A DNA stretch of 64,000 bases from Candidatus Pantoea formicae (GTDB taxonomy: Bacteria > Pseudomonadota > Gammaproteobacteria > Enterobacterales > Enterobacteriaceae): assembly GCF_011752625.1 (NCBI RefSeq), contig NZ_VWXD01000018.1, positions 17,960-81,959 of the forward strand. Direction: 5' to 3'. Positions within the stretch are counted from its first letter, which is position 1, and every line of letters begins with the position of its first letter. The translations under genes and the position numbers were made by a program. Shown here piece after piece: positions 1 to 9,407 of this stretch. The notes beneath the pieces are model-generated. The model saw nothing but the letters and a program-made list of their open reading frames with translations, had not been told where the DNA came from and did not search any database.

Positions 1-2215
1 TGATCCGCTCCAGAGGAGAGAGAGGTAAATCCGGGACCTGTCGCGCAGGGGAAGGGGGGCGGACTGCAGTGTCTGAGACAGACTTGCTGGCCGTCGGCCG
101 CTCAGAGGCAACCTTATCCACCGCCACCGGTGCAGGCACCGCGCGCAGCGGGAACGGACGCACGTTGGAAGCAGGCACCGGGTCGCTGACCCTCTCTGAC
201 GCGGATGTCACTGCAGCAGCAGGCGGCACAGCCACCACAGGCCGCGCCCTTCTGGCCGCCGGCTCAGGTGGCGTCGCAGGGGCGACAGATGCAGCCGGCG
301 CGGCTGCGGGTGAGGTAACCGCAGGTTTTACCGGTGCGGCTACAGGGTTGCGGTCATCCTCCTCCATCAGCTCCTCTCCGGTCGGGAACGTAATGTCCGC
401 CGTCCGGGCGCTGCGCTCGTTGCTCTCAATGATGCGCTCGAGCTCCGGGCTCAGCCGGTCGCGGAAGTCGCGCTCCATCAGCGCGGGGTGGTACTTCTTC
501 TGTTTGCGGTACTTCAGGCTCAGCTTCACCACCGGGTATTCGCCCGGCAGGCGCACGTAAAAGCGCAGGTTGGGCATCTTCATAATCTGGTCGTAGTCCA
601 CGATGGGCTCGTTGACCTTGTCCTTACTGATGGAGATACCGTCGCGCACCTGGTCAAGGCCGTAGCTGTTCTGCTCGCGCGCCTCGCGCCGGCGCTGATG
701 TCCCAGCTCCTCTTCCACCATTTTGGCCACCTCTGCGCTCGGCGAGCGACCGTAGGCACGGGTGTTCAGCAGGTCAAAGATGGCCTTGGCCATTTCGCGG
801 CCGTAGATGTGGATAAGCTGCGGCATGTTCTGAATGCCCAGCACGAAGCAGCCGCCGAACTTGCGCGCTTCGGCCAGCGTTTCACTGAACTCCGGTATCT
901 TCTGCAGGCTGGCAATTTCATCGCCGATGAACCACACGCGGCGTTCGCTGTTTTCGCCCATGCTCTGCAGCAGCAGCGTGGCCAGCGACAGCCACATCGA
1001 TATCAGGGGGCGCACCGCCTTGCGGTGGCGGGCCGTGGTGGAGATAAACAGCCAGCTGCTGTCGTACTGCGCATCGGTCATCCACTCGCGGATGCTGAAC
1101 TCCGGCTTGCCTTCCTTATCCAGCCCCTGCAGGTAGCGCAGCGACTTGGCGTAGTTGGTCAGCACCGAGCGGATGGAGATGGCGGTTTTCTCGATTTTCT
1201 CCTCAACCAGGTTGGCCGACGGGGTGTTTTTCAGAAACTCGCGCAGGCTTTTCAGGTCGATGGAGAGGCAGGTCTTCAGAAACGTCTCGATGCTGCGGTC
1301 GGGTCGTGAGGCAAACTGCATGGCCGTGTCGCTGAAGATGGTTCGCGATGAGGACACCCAGAACGGGTCGGAGTCGCCCTCGACCGGCATCAGCGCCGCC
1401 GTCATGTTCTCGTAGTCCACCACGTCCTGCGCCTCGCGCCACAGCACCCAGTTTTCACAGCGCTTGTCGTGCGCGTTCAGAATTTTGTCCACGCGCTCGT
1501 CGTAGTGCGTCTCTATAAAGGTCCCGCCGGAGTCGTACACAATCGCGCGGTCGCCGCGCCGGCGGATGTAGTCCAGCAGCCAGCGGATGAGCGTGGACTT
1601 GCCCACGCCGATGGTGCCGTGGATCAGAAAGTTCATGACCTCGGCGTTCTTCACCATGTTCAGGCCGCCTATCTGCAGGTCGGACTTCTCGCCGGCCTTT
1701 TTCAGCAGCCGGTTGACCTCCTTCGGCTTATCGGTGAGCGTCATGCCGGAGATAAACTCGTCCTCGCTTTCCTTTTTACCGATGCGACCCACGTACCAGG
1801 CAATGAGGCACCAGAGCAGGCTGGCGGTGATGCCGCACGCGGTCGCGATAAAGCGCAGGTTCGCCATGAACTGGCAGCCCATCTCCTGCATCCACGGGTT
1901 GGCCAGCAGCTGCGCCGGCGTGAGTTTAATGCTGCACAGCCGCGCGCCCGCTTCGCAGTGCCAGAGGATGTCCCACGTGGCTTCTGCCGCACGCGGGGAC
2001 AGGCCCAGCAGCGAATGCGTGGGCCACGCCGCCCAGTACCAGAAACCGTTACGCAGCACGTCATCGGGCGTGGACAGCCAGAACAGCGCGCCGGTGGCCA
2101 CCACAAACAGCAGCAGCATCCAGTGGAATATCCAGTTGCTGACCTGGACAAACATGCGCAGGCGGTAGGCCGTCATCTGGCCGCCCTGCGTCAGGTATTT
2201 AGGGGTGAAACTCAT
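1..2215 (-). CDS. traD: TraD type IV coupling protein (partial, runs off left edge)
   Basis: Inner-membrane ATPase that delivers the relaxase-bound T-strand to the F-type secretion channel. Reading leftwards from ATG 2215 (GGAG seven bases upstream) the frame stays open for about 738 codons to the window edge, so the C-terminus is missing. Visible are two membrane spans (about residues 25-47 and 118-140), Walker A GTIGVGKST near residue 205, Walker B FIGDE near 430, and a long Pro/Ala-rich tail beginning around residue 630, as expected for TraD. It is the last visible gene of the left-running tra operon, and traI is expected further left. Family assignment is secure. Confidence 0.96.
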   Translation of the reverse strand, partial: MSFTPKYLTQGGQMTAYRLRMFVQVSNWIFHWMLLLFVVATGALFWLSTPDDVLRNGFWYWAAWPTHSLLGLSPRAAEATWDILWHCEAGARLCSIKLTPAQLLANPWMQEMGCQFMANLRFIATACGITASLLWCLIAWYVGRIGKKESEDEFISGMTLTDKPKEVNRLLKKAGEKSDLQIGGLNMVKNAEVMNFLIHGTIGVGKSTLIRWLLDYIRRRGDRAIVYDSGGTFIETHYDERVDKILNAHDKRCENWVLWREAQDVVDYENMTAALMPVEGDSDPFWVSSSRTIFSDTAMQFASRPDRSIETFLKTCLSIDLKSLREFLKNTPSANLVEEKIEKTAISIRSVLTNYAKSLRYLQGLDKEGKPEFSIREWMTDAQYDSSWLFISTTARHRKAVRPLISMWLSLATLLLQSMGENSERRVWFIGDEIASLQKIPEFSETLAEARKFGGCFVLGIQNMPQLIHIYGREMAKAIFDLLNTRAYGRSPSAEVAKMVEEELGHQRRREAREQNSYGLDQVRDGISISKDKVNEPIVDYDQIMKMPNLRFYVRLPGEYPVVKLSLKYRKQKKYHPALMERDFRDRLSPELERIIESNERSARTADITFPTGEELMEEDDRNPVAAPVKPAVTSPAAAPAASVAPATPPEPAARRARPVVAVPPAAAVTSASERVSDPVPASNVRPFPLRAVPAPVAVDKVASERPTASKSVSDTAVRPPSPARQVPDLPLSPLERI

Positions 2216-2314
2216 GGGAAACTCCGGAAAGCGCGCAGGCGCAGCCCGCCCGGGGAAAACGGGCAGGCTGTGGCAGAAGGAGAAAGTGGCTGAGGGCCGC
2301 TCAGGCCCCGGAGA

Positions 2315-2674
2315 TTACTTCAGGGTGCCCGTTACCGCATGGCGGGTCAGAACCTTACAGCGCTGCAGCCAGACGCCGGCCATCAGGGGAAGGCAGCAGA
2401 TAAAGCACAGCAGGTTCCAGCATACAATCGTGAGGGCCGAGAGCACGCCGCCGGCCGCCAGTACCATCAGTACCAGCAGCGCGGTGATGATGCCCGGCGG
2501 CACCATATCGCTCTGCACCATGCGGGAAGCGAGATCGAACGCGAACAGATGGCTTTCGGTCATGATGGTTTTGACGATATCAGGCCCGAACTGCCACAGC
2601 ACGACCGCGCTCCAGGCAAAAAACAGGGTAAACCAGACAATAAGGGTGCGTGCCGCACCGCTGAACGTGAGCAT
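2315..2674 (-). CDS. Membrane protein between traT and traD
   Basis: A 119-residue protein with three to four hydrophobic segments (about residues 8-28, 57-77 and 80-105) and no recognised domain. ATG 2674 has GGAT eight bases upstream. It lies 99 bases before traD in the same direction, so it should be cotranscribed. F has no gene of this kind at this place, where small exclusion or pilus accessory genes vary among F-like plasmids. Function unknown; an inner-membrane transfer accessory role is inferred from position only. Confidence 0.6.
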   Translation of the reverse strand: MLTFSGAARTLIVWFTLFFAWSAVVLWQFGPDIVKTIMTESHLFAFDLASRMVQSDMVPPGIITALLVLMVLAAGGVLSALTIVCWNLLCFICCLPLMAGVWLQRCKVLTRHAVTGTLK

Positions 2675-3024
2675 GGGAATATCCTTCAGTGAGTTAAGAA
2701 CAGGGGGTTAAGTACAGCCGTTACATCGCGATCCCCGACGCGCTCCGGGCGCAGCAAACCGCACGCGGAGCGTGATAAAAAAACGTCAGGGAAATAAGGG
2801 CCACGCTTCCGCTACCCCGTGCACCGGGGAGAAAGCTTAAAAAGGCGTCCCGTCAGGGAGGAGGGGCAGCACCCGTGGTGGTGGTGATGCTGCCCCCGGT
2901 GTCTGCTGCCCGGGGGGCACAGACGGGGGTCGGCAGGCACCCCCGTTGTCAGGAGAGATTGTTATTTCCCCTTAAGGCACCTGCCGCCGGTTTTAAGGCC
3001 GGTGAATAAGTAATACCAGGGAAT
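2675..3024. other. Intergenic stretch with GC-rich hairpins, no gene seen
   Basis: About 350 bases inside the tra operon without a convincing frame. It holds GC-rich inverted repeats, for example GGGCAGCA near 2865 pairing with TGCTGCCC near 2890. No run of T follows on the minus strand, so it is not a standard terminator. It could be a processing or pausing element, or the remains of a lost gene. Confidence 0.4.
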
Positions 3025-3324
3025 TCAGCGTTCTGCAAGCTGCCATACGCGTCTGATAACGGCAATCAGCGCAGCGGCAATGGCTACCCCGCACGCGCTC
3101 ATACTCAGCACGTACAGGAAAACCCCTGCGAGGATAAACCGGCAGAAATCACCGGAACTTGCCGCCCGCGGCGCGGCGTCAAAATGCCTGAGCCCGTCAA
3201 CAAAGTGTCCCGGCAGCCAGCTGTCGGTGACGTTCACAAGCAGAACGGTAAATACGGCGCCCGCGAGCATGATGTTCAGGGCCCCGGGCAGCGAGGCTGC
3301 CAGCCGGACGATATCTCTGCGCAT
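3025..3324 (-). CDS. Small membrane protein downstream of traT
   Basis: A 99-residue protein with hydrophobic spans at about residues 8-32 and 63-90, ending in a basic RRVWQLAER tail. ATG 3324 is preferred over an earlier in-frame codon because CCAGGAGG stands five bases before it. It follows traT by 26 bases in the same direction. No family recognised. Position suggests a variable accessory (possibly exclusion-related) gene of the tra operon. Confidence 0.6.
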   Translation of the reverse strand: MRRDIVRLAASLPGALNIMLAGAVFTVLLVNVTDSWLPGHFVDGLRHFDAAPRAASSGDFCRFILAGVFLYVLSMSACGVAIAAALIAVIRRVWQLAER

Positions 3325-3350
3325 AAGGCCTCCTGGTATCACCCGGTCGG

Positions 3351-4082
3351 TTACATGATGCCGGCAACGGACTTCGCCAGCTGCGCTTCCAGCACCGGCT
3401 TCGCCTCTTCAAACTTCAGGTTGACCTTGTTGGCGTTTGAGACCACGCGCGTCTGGTACTTCATGCGGTCGCCCGCTTCGCTGCTGGTCTGCACCTTCAC
3501 ACCTGACGTGCCCTGACGCAATGCCGCCACGTTATCCGTGGTCACCGTGGCTTTGCTGCGTTCAGAAATCTGCAGATCGGTCACCATGGTAAAGTTGACG
3601 TCCTCCACCATCGCATCCGCCGCCATACCGGCCAGCCCGGCTGCTAAGCCTACGCCGAGGATGGCACCGCCGGATGAGCTGTTGTAGGCGGTGATGCCGG
3701 CACCCAGCGCGGCGCCGGTGGCAGCACCCTCATAGCCGGTCGACAGGAAGCCCTGCGCCTGACGCAGGTCCATCTTCTCGGCCTTCAGGACATTCGCTTG
3801 GATCCAGTAGTAAGCCGCATCCGGACTGGAGGTCACGGTGTAGCCCTTGGCGCGCAGATCCTGCGCCAGCAGTGGCTCCAGGTCGCTCATGTCTTTGTCG
3901 GAGGTGTTGCGCACCTGCAGGTACACGGTTTTCTGACTGGAGGGCTCCAGCCAGACGGTCTGACTCATCTGGGTTTTGACGTCGAGGTTGCGTTTTTTGA
4001 TGGCGGTGCTCATGGCACCACAGCCGGAAAGCATCAGAGAGGCGGCAGCAATCGCTGCCACGAAGGCATGGCGGTATTTCAT
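3351..4082 (-). CDS. traT: TraT surface-exclusion lipoprotein
   Basis: Outer-membrane lipoprotein that blocks mating-pair formation with cells already carrying the plasmid and also affects serum resistance. The protein (243 residues, same as F) has a signal peptide ending in lipobox LSGC, then the highly conserved AMSTAIKKRNLDVKTQMSQT segment and a glycine-rich membrane hairpin around residues 125-160. ATG 4082 is chosen because AAGGAT lies seven bases before it; ATG 4088 is two codons earlier and too close to that site. Neighbouring traS-like gene and a strong hairpin lie upstream. Confidence 0.97.
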   Translation of the reverse strand: MKYRHAFVAAIAAASLMLSGCGAMSTAIKKRNLDVKTQMSQTVWLEPSSQKTVYLQVRNTSDKDMSDLEPLLAQDLRAKGYTVTSSPDAAYYWIQANVLKAEKMDLRQAQGFLSTGYEGAATGAALGAGITAYNSSSGGAILGVGLAAGLAGMAADAMVEDVNFTMVTDLQISERSKATVTTDNVAALRQGTSGVKVQTSSEAGDRMKYQTRVVSNANKVNLKFEEAKPVLEAQLAKSVAGIM

Positions 4083-4161
4083 GGACATATCCTTGTTTGA
4101 AAGAAAAAAACGGGACAGGCGCGCCCCGGGGCACGCTGCTTTAATCAGGGATGTTGAGAGA

Positions 4162-4190
4162 ACCCCTTCCGTCAGAGTGCCGGAAGGGGT
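4162..4190. terminator. Strong stem-loop between traS-like gene and traT
   Basis: ACCCCTTCCG pairs perfectly with CGGAAGGGGT across a 9-base loop. On the minus strand it is followed by TTCTCTC rather than a T run, so it is more likely an mRNA-stabilising or attenuating hairpin that separates expression of traT from the genes upstream than a full terminator. Confidence 0.5.
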
Positions 4191-4211
4191 ATCGGCGGGA
4201 GCCGCGAGAAC

Positions 4212-4772
4212 TTAAATCTTTTTAACGAGTCTGGCGAATTTACTCATCGCGCCGGCAATGCCGTAGCGAGTTAATTCTGAGCTGATGATGGTCTGCATAA
4301 TTAGGTAACTGATTAAAAAAACAAATGGCGCGGCATAAAATAATTGCGGGAGTAGAGCTGATGAAACAGCAAATAAACCATTGACCACGATCATTATTTT
4401 ACATGTATTTTTAAAGGTCCGACTTAACTTCTGCACCAATATCGACTGCATTCTCACTTGTATTGGCAAGGAGGTTAAAAGCATGAAAGGTGTGTACATC
4501 ATAGCCATGATTGCAATTGACAGAAGTAAAGTAAATCCGCCAAATGCTAGTGTAAGCCCCAGATAATGAATCATTGGATTAACCCACACATCGTCTGGAG
4601 GAACAAAGCTAAAAATAATGTATGCGAGCGACAATGCATAAAGAGACAAACACGACAAGGGAAAAATGGCACTCAGTTTAATTGCATCGAATGCAGAAGG
4701 GACTATATTCTCCCCGGATGCAAATTTTCCGAATAAAAAATCCGCATCTTTCTTAATATCTTCATACATCAT
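4212..4772 (-). CDS. TraS-like entry-exclusion membrane protein
   Basis: A 186-residue protein with about four hydrophobic segments (near residues 35-55, 68-95, 120-140 and 145-165) between traG and traT, the place of traS in F. TraS sits in the inner membrane of the recipient and recognises the donor's TraG to stop DNA entry. The call rests on position, size and topology, because TraS proteins diverge widely. Start chosen at ATG 4772, nine bases after AGGAGG; ATG 4781 abuts that site. The gene is clearly more AT-rich than its neighbours, as is common for exclusion genes that are swapped between plasmids. Confidence 0.65.
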   Translation of the reverse strand: MMYEDIKKDADFLFGKFASGENIVPSAFDAIKLSAIFPLSCLSLYALSLAYIIFSFVPPDDVWVNPMIHYLGLTLAFGGFTLLLSIAIMAMMYTPFMLLTSLPIQVRMQSILVQKLSRTFKNTCKIMIVVNGLFAVSSALLPQLFYAAPFVFLISYLIMQTIISSELTRYGIAGAMSKFARLVKKI

Positions 4773-4790
4773 CGCTAGCATCCTCCTTAC

Positions 4791-7700
4791 TTACCCGGCA
4801 CGCCGCCTAAGCTCTTTTATTTTTCTGTCAAAATCTTCCCCAAGATTATCTCTGGGTTTCTGGCCTTGTTCATTTAGCTCTTTATTATGACCAGCTTTGA
4901 AACTCCCTTTAGCTAAATCATTTTCATGTCTAAGTATATCACTGGACGCCTGAACAGTGGTTTTATTTTCGGCGATTTTACCGTCGTTTTCCCTGACAGT
5001 TTCCATAAGGCCAGATCTTTGTGCTGCAACTTTGTTGGCTACGTTAGTTTCAATGCCGGCACCCGACGCCTTCTCTCCCACGCGTACTGAACCACTGCGG
5101 AAATCTTCGCTCATGGCCTGCGACGGCGCCCATGCCGGAACGGTGAGGTTGCGTTCACCGCGCTGAACGTTCGCCTCCGAAGCACTTACGCTGGCTGCTC
5201 TCTCTGTTACCGGTTGCCCGGCTGAATGCGCTGCCTTACTTATCTTCCCTCCGCTGACAGCTCCCTGTAACTCACCACTTTCAGCTACACGAGTGCCTGA
5301 CGGAATGCTGTGACTGCCCCTGTCCGGAGCACCTGCAGAGCTTTCCTGCCGCGGCTCACGCAAGCCGCCGTTGCTGACGTTGCCGGTGTCTTCGCCTGCC
5401 GGAATGCGGGTACCTGCACCCGTTAAACCGCCCGGCACAGGATTAGCACCGCCCTGAAGCTTGCCCGGCGCGTCCAGGGAACGGGTCGGCTGCAGAGGCT
5501 GGCTGTTCACCTGGTCTGTACGCACACCATAGTTGCGCATAATTTCCGGCTCAAGCCGCTCGTGCATAAACTCGGTGGCCGCACCCTGCGCGCTGCGCAC
5601 GTTGGTCAGGATGTTCTGCGCGTCGCTGCCATACTTCGCCGTGGTCCAGTCCACAAACTCCTGGTTGTAGTTGGCGTCCAGGCTCGCGCTCTGCGTCTGC
5701 GACAGCGTGGCCATGCGGCTGAACTCCTGGCTGCGCGTGCTGCTTTCGGTGTACTGATGGTACTGGCTTTTCGCATCGTTGAGCGTCGCTGCAAACTGCT
5801 GCGCCTGCGAGTTTGACTGGTTGTCGGTGTGGCTGCCGGACTCGCTCAGGCGGGTCGACGTCACCATGTCCATGCCCTGACGGAAGTCGCGCGCCTCCTG
5901 GCTGCTCTGGTCATGGCGGTTGTCATTACCCTCTGCGTGGCTGTCCTGCGTGCCGTGCGAGCTACCAGTTGTATGGCGAAGATCGGCACTGATGTTTCCC
6001 TCACCTCCAGCGCTGAGTCCTGTGGCCCATTTACCAAGCTTACCTGCCAGTTGATCGCCGGAGTCAAATTTAACGTAACCCTTAACGCCTGTACTAGCGC
6101 TGCCCTGATTGGTGATATCCATCAGCTGGTTATACGCCTGCTGTTCAGAAACGTTGTGCGACTTCGCATAGCTTTCCACCGCCGACTGCATCTTGCTGAC
6201 GCCACGGCTCACGCTCGTTGCCACGCTGCTGTCGCTGCCCTGCGTCACGCTGTCGCTGTTGCCGCTCTGCTGTGTCAGCTGGTTCATCTGCTGGAAGCCG
6301 CTGGTCACGCTGTGGTTGTAGCCATCGAGCGAACTCTGCGCCTGCTGCTGCGCCTGACGCGCCTGCTCGGAGAATCCGCTGCTGGCAAGCGAGCTCAGCC
6401 GCATGCTCACCGGCAGGTTGGATATCGCCTGGCTGGTATCCACTACTGTGTGGCCATCCGCCGTCTGCGTCATCATGGCATTATTGCCGGTCTGGATGCT
6501 CTGCGCCCCCGATCGGCGGGTCATGTTGGTGTCAAACTTGTTGGCGTTAACGTTATCCATCGACATATTGTTGAACGACCAGTTGCCGTCGGCGGTTGTT
6601 GAAGCCTGCCCGCCGGTGGCAAACGCCGCCGAACTCATTACGCTGCCCACGGCCTGCGAAGCCACCGACGCTGCACCCTTGGTCAGGAAGAAGGCCAGCA
6701 CCGGAATGGACATACTCAGATAGCCCGCGATGTTGGCCGCGTCCGAGTGCTGCAGCGCCACCTGGTCCTGATTGGCCAGCACCAGCGGCGTCGCCCCGGT
6801 TTTGCTCTGCAGATAGAAGTTGGCCAGCGAGTTAAGGATGGCGAACATCACCGGCCACATCGTGAAGTAAATGAACCCGCCCGCGTACAGCTTCAGCGTT
6901 TTCAGCCCGAAGATATCGTGATTCACCAGCGCCAGCGCAATCACCAGCGGGAACAGCGCAATCAGGACCAGCATCATCAGGGACTGGAACATCGGCAGCG
7001 TGCGTGCGGCAATCACGCCGCCCGCGCCCCAGCTGATGCGCTGCTTGGTCAGGCTTGACTCGGTCGCGAGGTTCAGCAGGTTGGCGGTATCTGACGATCG
7101 GGCCGCAAAGCCTTTCCACCCGTCACGGATGGCCGCGTTGGCAACATTGTTGCGCATGATCTGCGAGGCGCTGAGCCCGCCCGCGTAAAAGAAGTTGTAG
7201 CTCTCGTCCATCGCGTTGCCGAGCAGGGTATCCCCGCTCACGCGGTTGCCGAAGACGCGCGTGGCCAGCGCGTGCCAGGTGGTGCCGCCGATGCGCACGT
7301 CCGCCCCGATGAGGTTTTTGATCACCGCCGCCGCCTGCTGGCAGGTGATAAACTGACGGCCGCTGCCGGTGTCCTGGTACAGGCCGCGCAGCGGGCTCGG
7401 ATTGTCGGTAATCAGCGTCAGCGGATCGGTGCTGTTGAGCAGCTGCGACACGGTGTACTTGTTGTTAAGCAGGATGTCGCCCACCACGCAGTTCTCCACG
7501 TAGTCGGTCAGCATCTGCGACAGCTGCGGATTCTGCGAGCGGAAGTCCGAGGTCTGCGCCACTATCTGTGAGCCGAACAGCATGCCGGACTTCGTGTAGG
7601 TCAGTGAGTCCGGGCGGAAGAAGCTGTACTCATAGAGGCGCGCCACCCCGAACTCCGTGGACGTGGCCAGCCCGGCGATGAAGGCGAGGCCCGCCGGCAC

Positions 7701-7982
7701 GTTGTCCACCTCGTACACCGCCGCCGGGTCCGTGGCGTCCAGAATCTGCACGCTGCGCTTGGGCACGAGCAGCACCGACGTTATCACGAAGAAGATGGCC
7801 AGCCAGTGCAGAAACACCGTCGGGTTGCGCGATTTGATAAAGCTGAACATCACGCCCAGCACGCCAAACAGCCCGACGATGCGCTTCAGCGTGTCGTACG
7901 TGTCGCTGCCGATGACGGTAACGACGCCGTTGAACACCTGCCGCCACATGTCACCGCCGTAAATGGTCCAGACCTCAGTCAT
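4791..7982 (-). CDS. traG: TraG mating-pair stabilisation protein
   Basis: Large inner-membrane protein needed for pilus assembly (N-terminal part) and mating-pair stabilisation and exclusion recognition (C-terminal part). At 1063 residues it is longer than F TraG (about 938). Hydrophobic spans lie near residues 35-75, 330-360, 370-400 and 425-450. The periplasmic C-terminal half is rich in Ser/Gln/Asn and has long polar repeats of coiled-coil character, ending in a charged EDFDRKIKELRRRAG tail. ATG 7982 overlaps the end of traH by 8 bases, indicating translational coupling. The last 150 codons are more AT-rich, like the adjoining traS-like gene, consistent with co-exchange of the TraG/TraS specificity pair. 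Confidence 0.96.
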   Translation of the reverse strand: MTEVWTIYGGDMWRQVFNGVVTVIGSDTYDTLKRIVGLFGVLGVMFSFIKSRNPTVFLHWLAIFFVITSVLLVPKRSVQILDATDPAAVYEVDNVPAGLAFIAGLATSTEFGVARLYEYSFFRPDSLTYTKSGMLFGSQIVAQTSDFRSQNPQLSQMLTDYVENCVVGDILLNNKYTVSQLLNSTDPLTLITDNPSPLRGLYQDTGSGRQFITCQQAAAVIKNLIGADVRIGGTTWHALATRVFGNRVSGDTLLGNAMDESYNFFYAGGLSASQIMRNNVANAAIRDGWKGFAARSSDTANLLNLATESSLTKQRISWGAGGVIAARTLPMFQSLMMLVLIALFPLVIALALVNHDIFGLKTLKLYAGGFIYFTMWPVMFAILNSLANFYLQSKTGATPLVLANQDQVALQHSDAANIAGYLSMSIPVLAFFLTKGAASVASQAVGSVMSSAAFATGGQASTTADGNWSFNNMSMDNVNANKFDTNMTRRSGAQSIQTGNNAMMTQTADGHTVVDTSQAISNLPVSMRLSSLASSGFSEQARQAQQQAQSSLDGYNHSVTSGFQQMNQLTQQSGNSDSVTQGSDSSVATSVSRGVSKMQSAVESYAKSHNVSEQQAYNQLMDITNQGSASTGVKGYVKFDSGDQLAGKLGKWATGLSAGGEGNISADLRHTTGSSHGTQDSHAEGNDNRHDQSSQEARDFRQGMDMVTSTRLSESGSHTDNQSNSQAQQFAATLNDAKSQYHQYTESSTRSQEFSRMATLSQTQSASLDANYNQEFVDWTTAKYGSDAQNILTNVRSAQGAATEFMHERLEPEIMRNYGVRTDQVNSQPLQPTRSLDAPGKLQGGANPVPGGLTGAGTRIPAGEDTGNVSNGGLREPRQESSAGAPDRGSHSIPSGTRVAESGELQGAVSGGKISKAAHSAGQPVTERAASVSASEANVQRGERNLTVPAWAPSQAMSEDFRSGSVRVGEKASGAGIETNVANKVAAQRSGLMETVRENDGKIAENKTTVQASSDILRHENDLAKGSFKAGHNKELNEQGQKPRDNLGEDFDRKIKELRRRAG

Positions 7983-9342
7983 TGCCGGTACCCCACTGAT
8001 AGTTGCCCTGATAGGACGTTGAGATAATGGTCGACACCTGCTGTTGCAGGTACTGCATGTTGCGATCGATGCCGTCCAGCGCGTTCTGGTCGGCGGTCGA
8101 CTGCAGCTTCATCTGCGCCAGCAGCGAGGTCGCGGCCTGCACGTTGTTGCGCAGCTCGCCGGCGGCCTGCTCCGGGAAGTTTTTACCCGCCAGCGACTGA
8201 CTCGCCTGCTTCACCAGCTCCTGCAGGTACTGGATCATCATGTCCTGCGCGATGAAGTCCGCGACCTGAATCAGGTAGGTCGGGCTCATGCCCATGCTGC
8301 GTGAGTTGGTCAGGTACTTGAGCACCGGCACCGAGGTGGTGTTGATAAAGCCCTTTTCCCTGTCTGACAGGCCGGTGTCGGCGCTGAGTTTGCTGTCGAT
8401 GGAAATCATGATGTTGCGGACCTGGGTGACCAGCGCCACGTCGCTGCTGACCGTGACGTCTGCGGGCATGGGCCCGAGGCACAGGTCCTGCTCGTCGCAG
8501 CTGTATATTTTTGCGGTACCGCCGCGCATCAGGACGTTAATAATGTCGCGGTTATCGACCAGCGGGGTCAGGATGGTGACCTGCCCGTCCTTGTTGAAGA
8601 TGATGGAGCCCACCACGCTCATCACCAGCTCCTTCAGCTGGCGGTTGCCATCGAACAGGTGGTTGCGGCCCAGCGCGTCCCAGATGAGGTTTTTGTTCTT
8701 CAGCACCTGGTCCTTTTGCGCATCGGAAGCCTTACTGGTGACGCTGTCACCCTGCCCGCCCACCGTGCAGCCCTGACGGGATGCCGCCCAGTCAGAAAAG
8801 ATGTTGCTCTCGCCGGCGATGTCCTGGCAGATTTTCTGGTTGGACACCTGCGACACCGGCCAGAGGCCGCCGATAATGCCCTGTGCCGCCTGACAGGAGC
8901 TCATGTTCATGGAGTTCACGTCCGAGGCGAGCTTCTGCAGGAAGTCTTTGGCCTGCTTGAGCTCGGGCACCATGGTCTGAAGGGCAAGGTCGAATGCATA
9001 GCCGGCGGCGTTGCTCATAATCTGCTTAACGAACCGCTGCAGCTCGGCGCCGTTGATAAAGGAAAACGCCCCGAGATAGGCGTCGATGCCGCCGCAGCCG
9101 GCGTTCAGCGAGGGGACCTGCATCGAGATAAGCTGCACCTGCTTGACGGGGTTACGCAGGTATACCGAACCGCCGGTGATGTACCCCGCGGCCTGCCCCT
9201 GCCACGCCTGCGCTTTCGAAACGTTACCGTCAAAGCCGAGGCTGCCAAAGTAGCCATTAAGGTCGCCCTGCACGTCGGCCAGCGCCGGGCTGCTGATGGC
9301 CATCGCCGTGGCGGCGGCCAGAAGGAACTGCCTGAGTTTCAT
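7975..9342 (-). CDS. traH: TraH pilus assembly protein
   Basis: Periplasmic protein required for F-pilus extension and part of the TraF/H/U/W/TrbB/TrbI group. 455 residues (F: about 458). It starts with a signal peptide (MKLRQFLLAAATAMA, cleavage after SPALA) and has the paired cysteines typical of TraH (LNAGCGGIDAYLG, SSCQAAQGI) and a C-terminal coiled-coil region (about 390-445). ATG 9342; it overlaps traG by 8 bases. Confidence 0.96.
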   Translation of the reverse strand: MKLRQFLLAAATAMAISSPALADVQGDLNGYFGSLGFDGNVSKAQAWQGQAAGYITGGSVYLRNPVKQVQLISMQVPSLNAGCGGIDAYLGAFSFINGAELQRFVKQIMSNAAGYAFDLALQTMVPELKQAKDFLQKLASDVNSMNMSSCQAAQGIIGGLWPVSQVSNQKICQDIAGESNIFSDWAASRQGCTVGGQGDSVTSKASDAQKDQVLKNKNLIWDALGRNHLFDGNRQLKELVMSVVGSIIFNKDGQVTILTPLVDNRDIINVLMRGGTAKIYSCDEQDLCLGPMPADVTVSSDVALVTQVRNIMISIDSKLSADTGLSDREKGFINTTSVPVLKYLTNSRSMGMSPTYLIQVADFIAQDMMIQYLQELVKQASQSLAGKNFPEQAAGELRNNVQAATSLLAQMKLQSTADQNALDGIDRNMQYLQQQVSTIISTSYQGNYQWGTGND

Positions 9343-9407
9343 GTGTCAGAACTCCGTAGCGGGCAGAGGTTGAGCTGCCCGCGCTGAATGAGATAAACAG
9401 CCTGCGG

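Noticed and set aside
1469..2293. Long rightward frame opposite traD
   Set aside because: Shadow of traD caused by high GC at third positions; no ribosome site or family.
5829..6602. Rightward 257-codon frame opposite traG
   Set aside because: Shadow of the traG C-terminal coding region; His/Val/Ala-rich without domain features.
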